A program made the translations under genes and the position numbers. A DNA stretch of 64,000 bases from NCBI GenBank assembly GCA_028455995.1, contig JABELC010000010.1, forward strand, positions 1,886,001 through 1,950,000, written 5' to 3'. The notes under the pieces were generated by a model, which saw only the letters and a program-made list of their open reading frames with translations, was not told where the DNA came from and made no database searches. Each line of letters begins with the position of its first letter. The stretch's first letter is position 1. Below are positions 1 through 11,144 of this stretch, piece by piece. The stretch is from Scleromitrula shiraiana (taxonomy: Eukaryota > Ascomycota > Leotiomycetes > Helotiales > Sclerotiniaceae).

Positions 1-1538
1 CCGATGAGTCCGCAGTACCACTACTTACTTTATCCTTACATGCAATTATACGGTTCAACACCGTACCTGTCGATCTCGCAGTCGACTACATGCTACTAGT
101 AGCTGCAAACGAAGGCCATTCACTCCGTCGTGAGGCAATCAAAGCTTTATACGAAAGTCGAAAATTGGATCTTCGCGGGTCGATGACAGAATTAAATTTC
201 TGGTGTCAATTTGCAGTCGGAGATCGTAAATCGGGATTGGAATGGTTTTATCCTCGGTTGCCTCGAGGATGTGATCTCGGTGAGCATGGGAATAAATATC
301 GCGTTGTTAGTGAAGATACTTATCGTCCTGGGATGGGCTGGTTGTGTCAGGATCATCTAGAAAGTGGAAAGGAGTATATGGATGTTGAGGAGGAGATGTT
401 GCGGGAGGCGTGGGAAGGGTGGGGTCTTGATGTGGGGGATTGGGGGAGGAATCTGGATGTTGGGGGTTGGGCGGATAAGATTCAGGAGAGGATGGGTGAT
501 AGGAATGAGAGACTTGCGATCTTGAATATGTATGACGAGTTTGCTGAAACTATGAGTTCCGCCGATCATTACTCTTATTATGGTTTTAGTGTTGATGATC
601 AGGTAAGTCTATCCTCACCATCCTCAGGTAACGAGGATAAAGATCCCTAACAAAAGAAACAGACCCTAATAGACGCAACCGCACCCCCCATATCTTCCAA
701 ATCACGAGAAGACTACACACTTTCCAACCCCCTCCTCGATATATCCCCCCATAAAAACTACACCCATCTAAATACCAACATATCACACTATCTAAAATCC
801 CACGCGCGAGAAAATCTCCAGTTGCGTCATGTTGTTGATCAGAAGTGGTGTATACCACCTGAACTTGATGGGCCGAGGGAATCGGGGTTGATTGGGATGA
901 TAACTTCATATGCTAATTCTAATAAGGTGAATGGTTCGGAGATTGAGGGATCGGGAAAGGAAATGGTAGTCTCGAGAAGAGATTTTAGTAGGGCATTTGA
1001 TGTTATTGCGGAAAGTCCGGAAAAGGGATTGGGAGGGGGAGGTGGAGGAGGGTGGTTGGAAGCAAGTTGTTGGGATGGGGTATTTAGGGTACTGGTGACG
1101 GAGGTTGCGCCATTTGTGAGGAATATTGTGGAGTTTGAGGGACGGTTGAGGGGGGAGAGGGATAGATTGAGTGGGCTTATAAGTCTAGGCTATGGGGGAG
1201 CTGGGGGTGGATATGGAAGTGGGAATGGGTATGCGAGTGGAGGAAATGGAAGTGGGGGAAACAAAAAAGTTAAAAGAATGAGAACGACGAGGGCGGCGTT
1301 GTCGGCGCTTGAAGGGGGGGAGAGGAAGAAGACGAGGAGGGAGAGGTGGTTTTGTGAGGGGTTGAATCCGTATTTGGTGGCTAGGACGGGGGGTGTGGGG
1401 TGGTCGGGTGGGATTGATACTGGGAGTGTGAGTGGTGCACGGGAGGGGGAGAAGAAAGGAAAGGGGGGAGGAAGTGTAAAGGTAGATGAGGAGGGGAATG
1501 AGAGCAGTGGGAGGGAGGAGGAACTTATGCATGCATAG
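1..1538 (+). CDS. unrecognised protein, 3' part only
   Basis: The reading frame is already open at base 3, so the gene begins before the window. Exon A runs to 602 and ends in CAG before GTAAGT. A 60-bp intron (603-662) has a CCCTAAC branch-like site and an AAACAG acceptor. Exon B (663-1538) continues in phase 0 with no stop to TAG at 1536-1538. The visible part is about 490 residues. The first 190 are acidic and Trp-rich (repeated W-G-L/W-G-R segments). The C-terminal half is low complexity: a Gly run, then Gly/Asn/Ser-rich and Lys/Arg-rich stretches, ending Glu-rich. I see no signal peptide, membrane segment or catalytic motif, and I do not recognise the family. The model is well supported because two long open frames join at clean splice sites; the function is unknown. 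Confidence 0.6.
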
Positions 1539-2290
1539 ATAGGTATAGGTATAAGCATCACCATCACCCGATAGATTACAGTATGGGATGGGACGATATA
1601 GATGGGCTCGGTGTGCAGCCCGGCTGGCTAGCTAAACGGTTGATAAATGTCGAAGAGATCCGGAATGAGCTAGAATAGAATATAGGTGGGTTATGATACC
1701 GTCTTTGGAGTTAGCTAGCATTAGCATTGGCATAAAAATACTTGGTATAAATATAAAATATAAACATAAATATAAACAGAAACAGATACACATACTGAAT
1801 AGATATTACTTATATCCACATATATAAATATCAATCACACAAATTCCAAACTACAACATATAACCACATCCATCCATCTATAGCAAGAATTCCACAAATA
1901 TCACATAAGTGCTATTTATGCTAATCGATTGATTAACCTACCATTACTTATCTCTTATCTGCACTACTCTGCTTTACTTAGCCCTTTCTCTTTCATATCG
2001 CGTCTCCTGTTACCACACATAAGCCGGGTCACTCTTCCTAGGAAGTAAGTAAGTAAGTGAATGCACGATATGATATGGCCGGGGAACATACGAAATACCT
2101 AAGTAAAATACACTGGAAATATATACATAGCATACCAACACAACAACAGCTAGCAAGCCAAAAATAAAAATAAAAAGTGCACACAGCTAGTCGCCTCTGC
2201 TCTCCCCCTTTCCCTTCCTCCTCTACTAAATCAATCAATCAATCAATCCCCCAATTCACTCATTCACCCCTCCTAATTCATCCAATCCAC
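1539..2290. other. intergenic, convergent 3' ends
   Basis: The unrecognised gene (+) and the cytochrome b5-like gene (-) converge here. The stretch is AT-rich, with A/T-rich tracts near 1735-1860 and a GTAA run near 2044-2060. I see no coding signal or structured RNA; it probably holds both 3' UTRs. Confidence 0.5.
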
Positions 2291-3470
2291 CTACTTCCCC
2301 CCCTTCAATTCCCTAATCAACTCCTCGCTAGGCATACTCCTCTTCTTCCTACCCTTCTGAGCCTTCGCACAGAGCGTCGGAGCCGGCCCCTTGGTCTCCC
2401 ATCCTTTTTCTCGCTTGACTGTTCCCACTTTGGGGTATTTGTTAGAATTTTCAAAGAAGCCTATTCATGCAACGATTAGTTTTCCATTCTCACAACAGCA
2501 ATCATATAAACCTAGAGCTAAGAACAACCAAGGAAAAAAAGGAAAGTAAACAAAAAGAAAGAAAAGAAACAAAACCCACCCGTCCAATGCCCCAACGCCT
2601 CCTGCACCCTCCTCCCCGCCTCCTCCTTCTCCCTAACCCTCAACCTCCTCATGCCCCGCTTCCCCAGCACCCCCTCAATCTCCCCATCCACACTCTCGTC
2701 ATCAACCGGCAGAAACATGCTCTCTACACCCCTCATATCCGGCGTCCTATCCTCGTCAAAACACTGCGTCACAAACGCCCGACTGGCATCCACGCCCGCA
2801 AAGAAATGGTACGAGCCGCCGGGTCCGTAGTGCCGACGGCCGGCGGATACGTCGTAGATGGACCCGTTGATGGCGAGGTAGATGGGGGCGGTTGGGTCGG
2901 GGGAGGAGCCGGAGTACGCGGGGAGGGCGCTGTCGGGGAGGGCGAGGGGCCCGTTCTGTTTGGTTGGGTTGTTAGCTCGCTATTTTATTTTTCTGTGTAT
3001 ATTTTACTCTGTTTTCCCATGCTTGCCATCTCGATTCTCAAAATAAAAACAAATAAAATACAAGAGGGAAGAAGAAGAAAAAGAAGAAAAAGGAAAAGAA
3101 AAGAAAAGGACAAACAAACCCAATACCCCCGTCTCAACCAAACCGGCCTCTCCACCCCCCAAACAAAGCTCTTCCTCGTAATCACATAACTAAGCCCCGC
3201 ACTCGCAATAATAAGAAACACAATGGAGCGCAGAATATCCAGGAGCGTGATCCCCGGTGCGTCTTCATCTGCGAGGTAATCGTTGGGGGATTTTTTCGTT
3301 TTCTTCGTTGTGGTATTCGGGGTAGTGGTGGTGGGAGAATCTGTATCGGTAGTGGTATTGGTGGTGGTTTTACTTAGAGGAGATCCAGTTGTAGCTGCGA
3401 TATCTTTTCTTCGTTCTCGAAGAGATGAGATATCTGAGTCTGCGTTCCTGGTGGCGGTTGTATTTGTCAT
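2291..3470 (-). CDS. cytochrome b5-like haem/steroid-binding domain membrane protein
   Basis: Three exons join in phase: 3470-3120, 2955-2580 and 2460-2291 (298 residues). Introns are 2956-3119 (GTTTGT...AACAG) and 2461-2579 (GTGGGT...AATAG). The N-terminus is Ser/Thr-rich and disordered, followed by one hydrophobic segment (around residues 80-98, L-D-I-L-R-S-I-V-F-L-I-I-A-S-A-G-L-S-Y-V). A PGRMC/Dap1-type cytochrome b5-like domain follows: Y-L-A-I-N-G-S-I-Y-D-V-S, then Y-G-P-G-G-S-Y-H-F-F-A-G-x-D-A-S-R-A-F, typical of the family that binds haem through Tyr. The tail has an F-F-E-N-S-x-K-Y-P-x-V-G motif and a basic C-terminus. Relatives are ER-associated proteins supporting P450 or sterol metabolism; that role is inferred from the family. 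The start is the first ATG upstream of the disordered region. Confidence 0.85.
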
Positions 3471-4518
3471 TTTTGAATATTTCTTCTTCGATTATTCGTT
3501 GCTTGCTTTTTGTTATATCGTCTTCCTTTCCTTTCCTTTCCTTTCCTTTCCTTTCCTTGCTATAATAGCTTTGAATCCCTTCCTTCCGTTCCTACAACAA
3601 GAAAGTAAATAAATAAATTGATATGGGAAAGCTATAGTCCTTATATAATTTTAGAGCTTCGCGTGCTTCGCGTGCTTCGTGTGCTTCGTATGCTTCGTTC
3701 ATATATATGATGGATATCAATTTAGCCTCGGTCATAAGGGGCCGTTATCCATGAATTGATTACTTTATTGGCTTTTTGAGAGGGGAACGGGAACGGGATA
3801 GTGTTGATGATGGTTTTATGATGATGAGCGGGGAAGAATTTGTAATTCTTTTTGTCAATTGAGTTGATTTGAGTTGATTTGATTTGAGTTGAGTTGAGTT
3901 ATGTCGTCGTCGAGTCGAGGTAAGACATATTCGTAACTTTTGTGTAATCAATATCTTCGGGGTTAAGTTCAACGGGTCAATTAATTGTTTTGTCTCGAAT
4001 GTAATATCAATCTCAATATCAGTAGCAATACCGTACTTCTTCATGAATATCCTTATATAGAAATACTTAATTCTATCCAAAGTCCAGCCCAATCCAATCC
4101 TACCCTACCAAATATAGGTCAATATCAACATCAGACTATCACATCACCATTATCATAATCATCACCATTACCATGACATCACATCAAAACGAAAGAAAAA
4201 AGATCTTTCAAAAATTTGGCATCAATAAGCAAAGGCTGAATTTTCAATATGCTACACCTGCCTGCCTACCAAGCCCGAGGAAAAGTAGTAAAAAAAACCC
4301 ATATTCATATTTCCGGATATCCCATTGCCAAATTCATCCACGGTTCAACCAAATCTAAAAACCTCTCCAAATCACTGATTGATAGAGTCCTTCGATATTG
4401 TTATCTCGAAGAAAGAACATGGAGGAAAAAGCTGGCCCGATAAGAGGGTGTTTCGTCATGAGATTCTCATATTTGCCATTGTTGCTCTTTTTGTTGTTTC
4501 GGATTTTGAGGGAATAAT
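3471..4518. other. intergenic, upstream of the cytochrome b5-like gene
   Basis: This holds the promoter side of the b5-like gene and the 3' flank of RPS25. It contains a CCTTT pentamer array (3524-3558), a GCTTCGCGT-like 10-bp tandem array (3655-3698) and GAGTTGATTT repeats (about 3860-3900). No gene is supported. Confidence 0.5.
3655..3698. repeat. 10-bp tandem repeat, GCTTCG core
   Basis: Four to five copies of a 9-10 bp unit built on GTGCTTCG, with single-base variation between copies. It lies about 190 bp upstream of the b5-like ATG. Confidence 0.8.
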
Positions 4519-5130
4519 TTAATCAGAGGATGGGGTTGCGCGGGCTGTTAAGAAAGAAGATATTAGCAATTTGATTTTATGATGTAAGTCTTCTCATATG
4601 CGCTCGAGAAATCTCAAGAATCATTCTTCATCGATTTCGATTGTTTCGTTTGAAACAACTCCTCGACTTGATAATAATCCCCAAAAACGTCCGGACCGAA
4701 TAATTGAAGCAATAGAAAAAGCAAGTACATACTGTAGATATCTCCGGTGTGATGAGCAACAACCTTCTTAATCTGTCCCTTCTCCTCCAACTCCTTCAAA
4801 CACTTACGGGCCAAAGATCCGTTAATCTTTAACCTATCGACAAGGACAGCGACGGTGACGAGACGGTAGGATTGAACATCTTTAGCGAGCTTGTCGGAAG
4901 TGTTCTTGTCGAGGATAACGGCGTGTTGAGCCTTGTCCTTGACTATATTAAAAAAACAATCAAATCAGCTTTTTGTTCTTCTTTGCCTTCCTTCATCCTC
5001 GAATTGAATTGATCTCTCTCTCTCTCTCTTATCGTTTCGATCGGAATATGGATAAATAGAAAATTTGCGCACCCTTTCCCTTGGACCACTTCTTCTTTTG
5101 CTTCTTTGCGCCGGTGTTTGCTGGTGCCAT
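4519..5130 (-). CDS. RPS25: 40S ribosomal protein eS25
   Basis: Three exons: 5130-5073, 4942-4733 and a 26-bp last exon 4544-4519, giving 97 residues, normal for eS25. Intron 1 (4943-5072) is GTGCGC...TATAG; intron 2 (4545-4732) is GTATGT...CTTAACAG. The N-terminus is the Lys-rich tail (A-K-K-Q-K-K-K-W-S-K-G-K). The core V-K-D-K-A-Q-H-A-V-I-L-D-K, then D-R-L-K-I-N-G-S-L-A-R and H-H-T-G-D-I-Y, is the conserved winged-helix region of eS25. The end T-R-A-T-P-S-S-D is coded by the tiny last exon, and homologues end T-R-A too. The protein sits in the small-subunit head. An intron early in the coding region and a microexon at the end are usual for fungal ribosomal protein genes. Confidence 0.95.
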
Positions 5131-6265
5131 TTTGTCGGTATTGTCGTTGTGGTTATCGACGTGAAAATGGGTCGAGAGGTTTCGATATTAATTGGGGGTG
5201 GGTAGATTTTCTCACTTTAGGGCTTGTGTGTGCCGAGCGAGGAATGGCGCTAGTGACAACGTTGCACGTGATTGAGTTGATGTCACTGACCTTCATCTCG
5301 AACCATTTTCATATTTTAGATTTTATTCAAAATATTGTGCTACTTGTCGTGGTTTCGAACGATTATATATTATTGTCCATTATTAGTTGCTCAATGCTTT
5401 CAATCATTCAATTAGAAACCAAATAATCAAAATATGGCGTATAAACCAATACATCCCCTGGTGGTCACGAATCACACATCGATAATCCAGTCGAACGACG
5501 AGGACAACTGGGTGATGGTGAGGGATGAAATAAAGAGTAGTATTTGTATGTTCCTGTATAGTAGTGTTCGGGCCGTAAACCTAGTCATACCATAGCCTCA
5601 TCATTGCAGTCTTTATATCCTCATGAATCAAGGATCCTCAGAGATATTGACACAGTTCCGTACAAGTGTGCGTGAACCGGTGCGGCTGTATGCGACCATA
5701 TCCGGCATCGTGTAGTCGTAGTCTCCGCCTTGTCGTTGCAGTATTTATGTACTCATGAATCAACGATTTTCAATCATCTATACGCACATGATAAGAGCAC
5801 AATGTAGATTGCTATGAAGGCGCGGGAAGTTTTTATGAACCGAGTTAAAAATATCTGATTATGGTTCTGAGATTAAGTTTGAATATCGGACTATCTATAG
5901 ATAAATGAAATCTTTTGTCGATATCTACTTAGGTACGGTCATCTACTAGAAAGTTCACCAAGACTACAAAAATCCAAGAATCCAAGTATAAAGTGAATAC
6001 TTTTTGATTGATTTTCTATCCTCTCATCTCTCCTATTCTACCCCCCAATTAATAACAAATAAAATTCCAAACTCCATCATCGCGTCCTCAGCGCGGCATA
6101 ATACATGGTATATCCAATGTATAGATACAATACAAATCAATAATTCATCTCTCATCAAATCTTTTATATACTTTAACTCCAATCCACTCCACTCCACTTA
6201 TCATCCTCATTAATCTATAGTCCTTCCCTCCATTTCCTTCAATCACAATCCTAAAATCAAACCTC
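5131..6265. other. intergenic, RPS25 promoter side
   Basis: Upstream of RPS25 and downstream of the cupredoxin gene. Apart from a degenerate 37-bp direct repeat (5601-5637 and 5732-5768), I see nothing. The open frame at 5106-5426 (+) lies antisense to exon 1 and the promoter of RPS25 and does not look coding. Confidence 0.45.
5601..5768. repeat. degenerate direct repeat pair
   Basis: Copies at 5601-5637 and 5732-5768 share the frame T-C-R-T-T-G-C-A-G-T-M-T-T-T-A-T-R-T-M-C followed by TCATGAATCAA-GAT. They are 131 bp apart and differ at a few positions. Confidence 0.6.
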
Positions 6266-7130
6266 CTACAAAAAAGCCATAACACCAGCACCCAAAACAC
6301 CCGCATACCCAATAGCATATTGAGCACTGAAAGCAGCAGCCGCATTAGCAGTAGCACTTGCAGGGGCAGTACTAGAGGAAGCAGAAGCACCAGAATCACC
6401 GGATGTAGATGAAGAGGTTCCAGAAGGCGGGGCGGCGACGAGAGTAGTTGCTGTGCTGGAGCTGGATCCAGAAGTATCGGATCCGGATGATCCCGATGAA
6501 GAGGTACCCGATGAAGTACCTGATGAGGTACCTGATGAGGAGCCGGATGATGAGGAAGAAGAGGAAGAAGAAGAAGAAGTGCTGTTTGAGAAAGGTGGTG
6601 CGATATCTGCTTTTGCCTTGGCAGCTAATAATGCGTAATTCTCAAGCGATCTCGTAGCATTTGCCGCAGTACTATAGTCCATTAGTCTTCAATCCTCACC
6701 CCAACCAACCCTTCCCCTCCAAGATAAATTCAAAAACTCACTTCTCATTAACCACCATAACCATCCCCTTCTCACAATGCGGACTCTGACTACAATAAAA
6801 CCACATGGGCGTCTTACTCTTAACCTGCATACTCACAACCGGTACCTGACTATCATTGGCGCCGACCGGTTGAAAGCCGCTAAAAAATCCCGTCGTATTG
6901 GCGCTTTGCGCAATAGGCTGACAAGGGAGATCGAAGGAGGATTGAGTCACCGTGTGGTTTCCGTTGGCGAATTGAAATTGCACAATGTCGCCGATTTCAG
7001 CAACGACGCGATCGGGGAAGTATTTGAGGGTTTTGTTGGCAGAGGAGACGTGCACGATGTGGGTTGTTACGTCGGTTGCGAGGACGGTGGCGATGCTCAT
7101 GGCGGAGATGAGGAGAGTTGAGTATTGCAT
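6266..7130 (-). CDS. secreted Ser-rich cupredoxin, probably GPI-anchored
   Basis: Two exons, 7130-6742 and 6671-6266, joined across a 70-bp intron (GTGAGT...GACTAATGGACTATAG) give 264 residues. Residues 1-18 form a signal peptide. A cupredoxin domain follows: G-D-I-V-Q-F-Q-F, N-H-T-V-T-Q-S-S-F, then W-F-Y-C-S-Q and H-C-E-K-G-M, supplying the His, Cys, His and Met expected for a type I copper site. A Ser/Thr/Gly-rich linker then runs to a hydrophobic tail (Y-A-G-V-L-G-A-G-V-M-A-F-L), a GPI-attachment signature. This is the architecture of fungal 'extracellular serine-rich' cupredoxins, which sit at the cell surface or wall. Copper binding and electron transfer are inferred from the motif. Several putative N-glycosylation sites (N-K-T, N-H-T, N-T-T, N-D-S) are visible. 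Confidence 0.88.
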
Positions 7131-9773
7131 TTTGAATGTTTGTTTTATTTGCTTTCTTTTAAAAATGATTGTTTTTATTTTGTAATAAAAAAAAAGTAAA
7201 ACGACTGGCGTTGAAGAATGAGTGAATGAGTGAGTGTATTATGTATGTATATCGTACTAGCCGACAATGCAAATCAATTAATTAAAATTATAAGTAAACA
7301 GTAAAAGAGTAAAGTAAAGTAGAAAAGCCAAGAGAGAGATGGAGATATTGATGATGAAGATAATAAAAATCTAGAATGGGGAAGAGAGAGAGGTGTATTA
7401 TAGGTGTGGTGAAATTAACTTGGGCATGAATGTTCCATCATATCATGAGGCTTGTTATATCATATTGGTTGGGAATTCTCAAAACATGTGTGAGGTGTTT
7501 GGGAAGGGTGTTCGATACAGGGGGTTGTAGTATTCCTTTTGGGGTATATCTTACTGTACATACATATTGGAGAGGTATTTTACGTAGAGGACCGACCATA
7601 CCATACCATACCATACCATACTATTTGGTATAAAGTCCTGTCATCTTATGTTACCCTAACATACCTAGCGAGTTAGTGTATTACTTGTATCATGACATAC
7701 ATACATGGTATTATTTGCTTGTATCATGTTATTTTATCTGATGTATGATGTACATATGATATGTCTAAACTTTAAACTTCAAACCTCCAATAGTAAATAA
7801 ATGTAGATTAATGTAATAAGTGTAAGGCTATATATAATAAATACAGTAAATACAATTTATAGTTAGGTCTTTTAATCGGTCGCCAGGACAGGTGAGTGAG
7901 TTCGTGATATGATATTATTAGCAAGACCTAAAAATACAAGTATTTACTTACTCACTATACTCCAGTATACAGCTTACACCTCGGGTACATCCCACACATA
8001 CAATAATACAAGCAATCATTTTTCCCCTTACCCATTTCCATGCAAAATCCATCCCATCCCATCCCATCCCATATCCAAAAAAAAATCCCCAATTACCTCT
8101 ATCTCATCCCATCCCATCAATCAATTCAATCCATCCCACCCATATCATACATACATACATACATACATACACACCAAAACGATACAATTAAGACGAAATT
8201 TGTAACTCTCCCCCGCAAACCCGAAGCACGGATCCCCCCTCAACCGAACGAACCCCTTCTCCTACCCTACCCCCTAAAACCCAAAACCATGCTCGTTTCA
8301 CCACTTTCCCGCTATCCATGGGGTTCAAACTCGTTAAAACTCGTTAAAACCTATGGGCGTATGGAGTTGTGGTTCTTTATTTATGAAAGAAAATTAATCA
8401 ATAAATGGATGAGTGAATGAGTGAGTGAGTGAGTGAGTGAGTGAGGTCGATTTATTGATGAATCGATTTGTTTATGTGCATGATAATTGTGATGGGAATT
8501 ACCTTAGGTGAGGTGAGGTGAGGTGAGGTGAGGGTGTCGAGGGTATATATATATATATATACTCGTATGCATGTATTGAAGCGATTAATTTTTCCCATCC
8601 AATCTCATAATTCTATAATATACCAACGACACCCACCATCCATAATTTGAATATAGAACCAGACTCAAAGATAAGATGAGATGAGATGAGATTCCCAGAG
8701 ATTCCAAGAAAAATAGACAAACCCTTCAGATGAGATGAGAGAGAAGATACATCTGAAAACATCAATCACACAGCGCATTACCGAGACATCTTACCCGCTC
8801 ATCGAATCGAATAATCTGATACATACTAATGATATATATATCGTCTTACCATCATAGATAGATCTAACCATACATGGTCCCAGCCAAATCATCTCGTTTC
8901 AGACCTATTTACTATCTACCACCTACCTCATCTATTCCCTCATCGAATCAAACCAAACTAGATAAATATATATCGATTCCACAAACCATCCACGCATATC
9001 CCATCTACAGACAATCTAACGGTATTTCTCCATCTCGACTCAAGAATCTCTCCCTTCTTCCTCCCATCAACGTCGTATTCCCCCCTGCTCCTCCCTCCCT
9101 CTCTCTCTCAAAGTATACGGTATAAAGATGTCCTTTTTTTAAAAAAAAATTTGAATCGAATTGAAGTGTCCATTGATGATATATTCGGATCATGGCCGAG
9201 ACGGAATAGAAGTTTAGAAGAAAATTAATATCCATAGTATAGAGAGAGATAGAAAGTCCAAATTGTTTCCATGTAGAAATAAATATCCCTTGATAATTCT
9301 TACAATGCAGTGTTATCGAACTGCTGGTATAAATATATGTAAATGGATAAGAGTTTTTTAACCATATTCATATTCACATTCGTACCCATATCTATATCTA
9401 TATCTGTAATAGCATTGGTTAACCATAGCTTCAGGAGAAAGAAAGAGAAACTTCAGTCATAATTAAATCATAACTCATTATTGATATATGTACGATTTAC
9501 TCCGCTTTCCTTCCCTTTCCATGAAGATTGTTCGCGTCATATACTGTAGTGTATCGTTCAATATACGTATAGTGTTCCCGTCCAACGCCACTATCAATAA
9601 AATACATCACCATATATTATCCGCTCTTTTGTTCCCCAAACGCCTGGACAGTTGTATCATATCGTATCATATTATATCCCCATCATATCTCATCTCCCCC
9701 AATATAACCACATCTCCCACCCCTCTCTCCCCTCTCCTCTCTCCCCTCTCCCCACCAGTATCCCCCCCAACCC
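7131..9773. other. intergenic, simple-repeat rich
   Basis: Upstream of the cupredoxin gene and downstream of the CENP-X-like gene. Many short tandem arrays: CCATA (7596-7620), CCCAT (about 8050-8072), CATA (about 8150-8172), GTGA (about 8410-8445), GTGAG (8508-8532), TA (about 8545-8560), GATGA (about 8675-8692). The short frames here are repeat-driven and I support none of them as genes. Confidence 0.5.
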
Positions 9774-10565
9774 CTAAAAATCCATCAACAACTGCGGCGC
9801 AACCTTCTCCAAATCCTCCACCTCCCACCACCCATTCCCACTCCCATTCCCACTTCCATTTCCATTCCCATTTCCATTCCCCCCCTCCAAAAACCTAACC
9901 CTAGCAACCGCCTCCCTAACAAAAGTCCCCAAATACATCCCCACCGCCCTCCCCGCCTCCTTACTAATCCTACTCCCCTTCTCCTGGAACATCTCATGAA
10001 TAATCGTATTAAGTAATTCCGGAGGTATTTCTTCCCTTATTTGTTCCCGTTCCTCTTGTTCTTCTTCTTCTCCTTGTTCATCTTCTTCATGTTCATGACC
10101 ATGCCCCCCTCGTTCCTGTGAAGATCGAGAGCGAACAGATCGTTGATTCGGCGAGGAATGCGAGTGCGAGTGTGAGTGTGAGTGCGAATATGAAGGCCCT
10201 TGTGCAGAGCGATGGAGAAAATCTACGATTTCGACATCCGAGTCGGCGTTTGAATTTGAATTTAAATTTAAATTTAAATTTGCATTTCCATCATATTGAT
10301 TCCGAGACGCCGAAGCCAAAGATCCAAATGTTTCATCATCTGGTTCGTTTTCTTCATTGGCGGAGTCCTCTGGGGCTATCGATGTATTCCCAGTATTCCT
10401 AGTCTTCGCCTTCCCCTTCGCCTTCAGCTTCACCTTATCAGCATTTTTATTTTTCGAAACTGCACTCTTTGGACGGCCGCGCGCGGAAGGCGTGGTGTTG
10501 GATTTGGATTTGGATGTAGAGGATGATTTCCTAGGTCGAGGAGGATTAAATGGTTTGGGTGGCAT
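9774..10565 (-). CDS. CENP-X / MHF2 histone-fold protein with long disordered additions
   Basis: A single-exon frame of 263 residues. The C-terminal part matches CENP-X (FANCM-associated histone-fold protein 2): I-P-P-E-L-L-N-T-I-I-H-E-M-F, a helix with S-R-I-S-K-E-A-G-R-A-V, then T-F-V-R-E-A-V-A-R-V-R-F, ending L-E-K-V-A-P-Q-L-L-M-D-F, the signature end of the family. CENP-X pairs with CENP-S in the inner kinetochore and in the Fanconi/MHF DNA-remodelling complex. Known family members are about 80 residues. Here about 175 residues precede the fold: basic Pro/Ser/Lys-rich (an A-R-G-R-P-K AT-hook-like motif), Asn-rich, (SH)n and Glu-rich. A Gly/Asn/Ser run (about 15 residues) interrupts the fold before the last helix. 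Identity rests on the end motif and helix pattern. Confidence 0.85.
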   Translation of the reverse strand: MPPKPFNPPRPRKSSSTSKSKSNTTPSARGRPKSAVSKNKNADKVKLKAKGKAKTRNTGNTSIAPEDSANEENEPDDETFGSLASASRNQYDGNANLNLNLNSNSNADSDVEIVDFLHRSAQGPSYSHSHSHSHSHSSPNQRSVRSRSSQERGGHGHEHEEDEQGEEEEQEEREQIREEIPPELLNTIIHEMFQEKGSRISKEAGRAVGMYLGTFVREAVARVRFLEGGNGNGNGNGSGNGSGNGWWEVEDLEKVAPQLLMDF

Positions 10566-11144
10566 AGCTTAGTTTAGCTTGGATTTGATTTGATTTGATT
10601 TGATTTTGATTATTTATCTAATAATAAACTATTCTTATAATTGCCGAATAGATAAATGACGGGTTAGGTATCGAAATGAGTTGATGATTTTTCGAATTGA
10701 ATTGGTGTGGATTGGGGGATTTATTCGATTCGTGGTTACATACTAGTATGATGAATTAGAGATACGCGACGCGATGCGATGCGATAACTCGTCTCGCCTA
10801 CAAACGAAACGAAATGGAATGGAACGCTTCCACGTGATTTTATATATAGCATCTATATATCTCCATCCAGTCCAGTCCAATCTTGTCACTCACTCACTCA
10901 CTCACTCACTCACTCACTCATAATTCAATCCGCTCAATCAAGCATTAAACTATATGTCTCAGATCACTCAAATTACTCAGATTACGATCCATAGAAATAC
11001 AATAAAATAGAATAGAGTAGAATAAGATATAATGCACAATAGTCATATAGTTAATCGTTAAATATTTAGTTATTATTTAGTTATTTAACACAATAACATT
11101 TAATCTAATCTAATCTAATCTAATCACTTTTAAATTTGCACCAA
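10566..11144. other. intergenic, upstream of CENP-X-like gene
   Basis: Promoter side of the CENP-X-like gene. It contains a GATTT run (about 10584-10604), a GCGAT run (about 10768-10784), a TCAC array (10888-10921) and a TCTAA pentamer array (11101-11126) just outside the TIR element. No gene is seen. Confidence 0.5.

Noticed and set aside
5106..5426. 106-codon frame on the plus strand
   Set aside because: It lies opposite RPS25 exon 1 and the promoter, is Cys/Phe/Ile-rich without motif, and has no codon-usage support.
6453..6638. acidic frame opposite the cupredoxin gene
   Set aside because: It is the antisense of the Ser/Gly-rich linker exon; Glu/Asp runs come from complementing Ser codons.
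8040..8420. 126-codon plus frame
   Set aside because: Driven by CATCC and CATA simple repeats; no protein-like composition.
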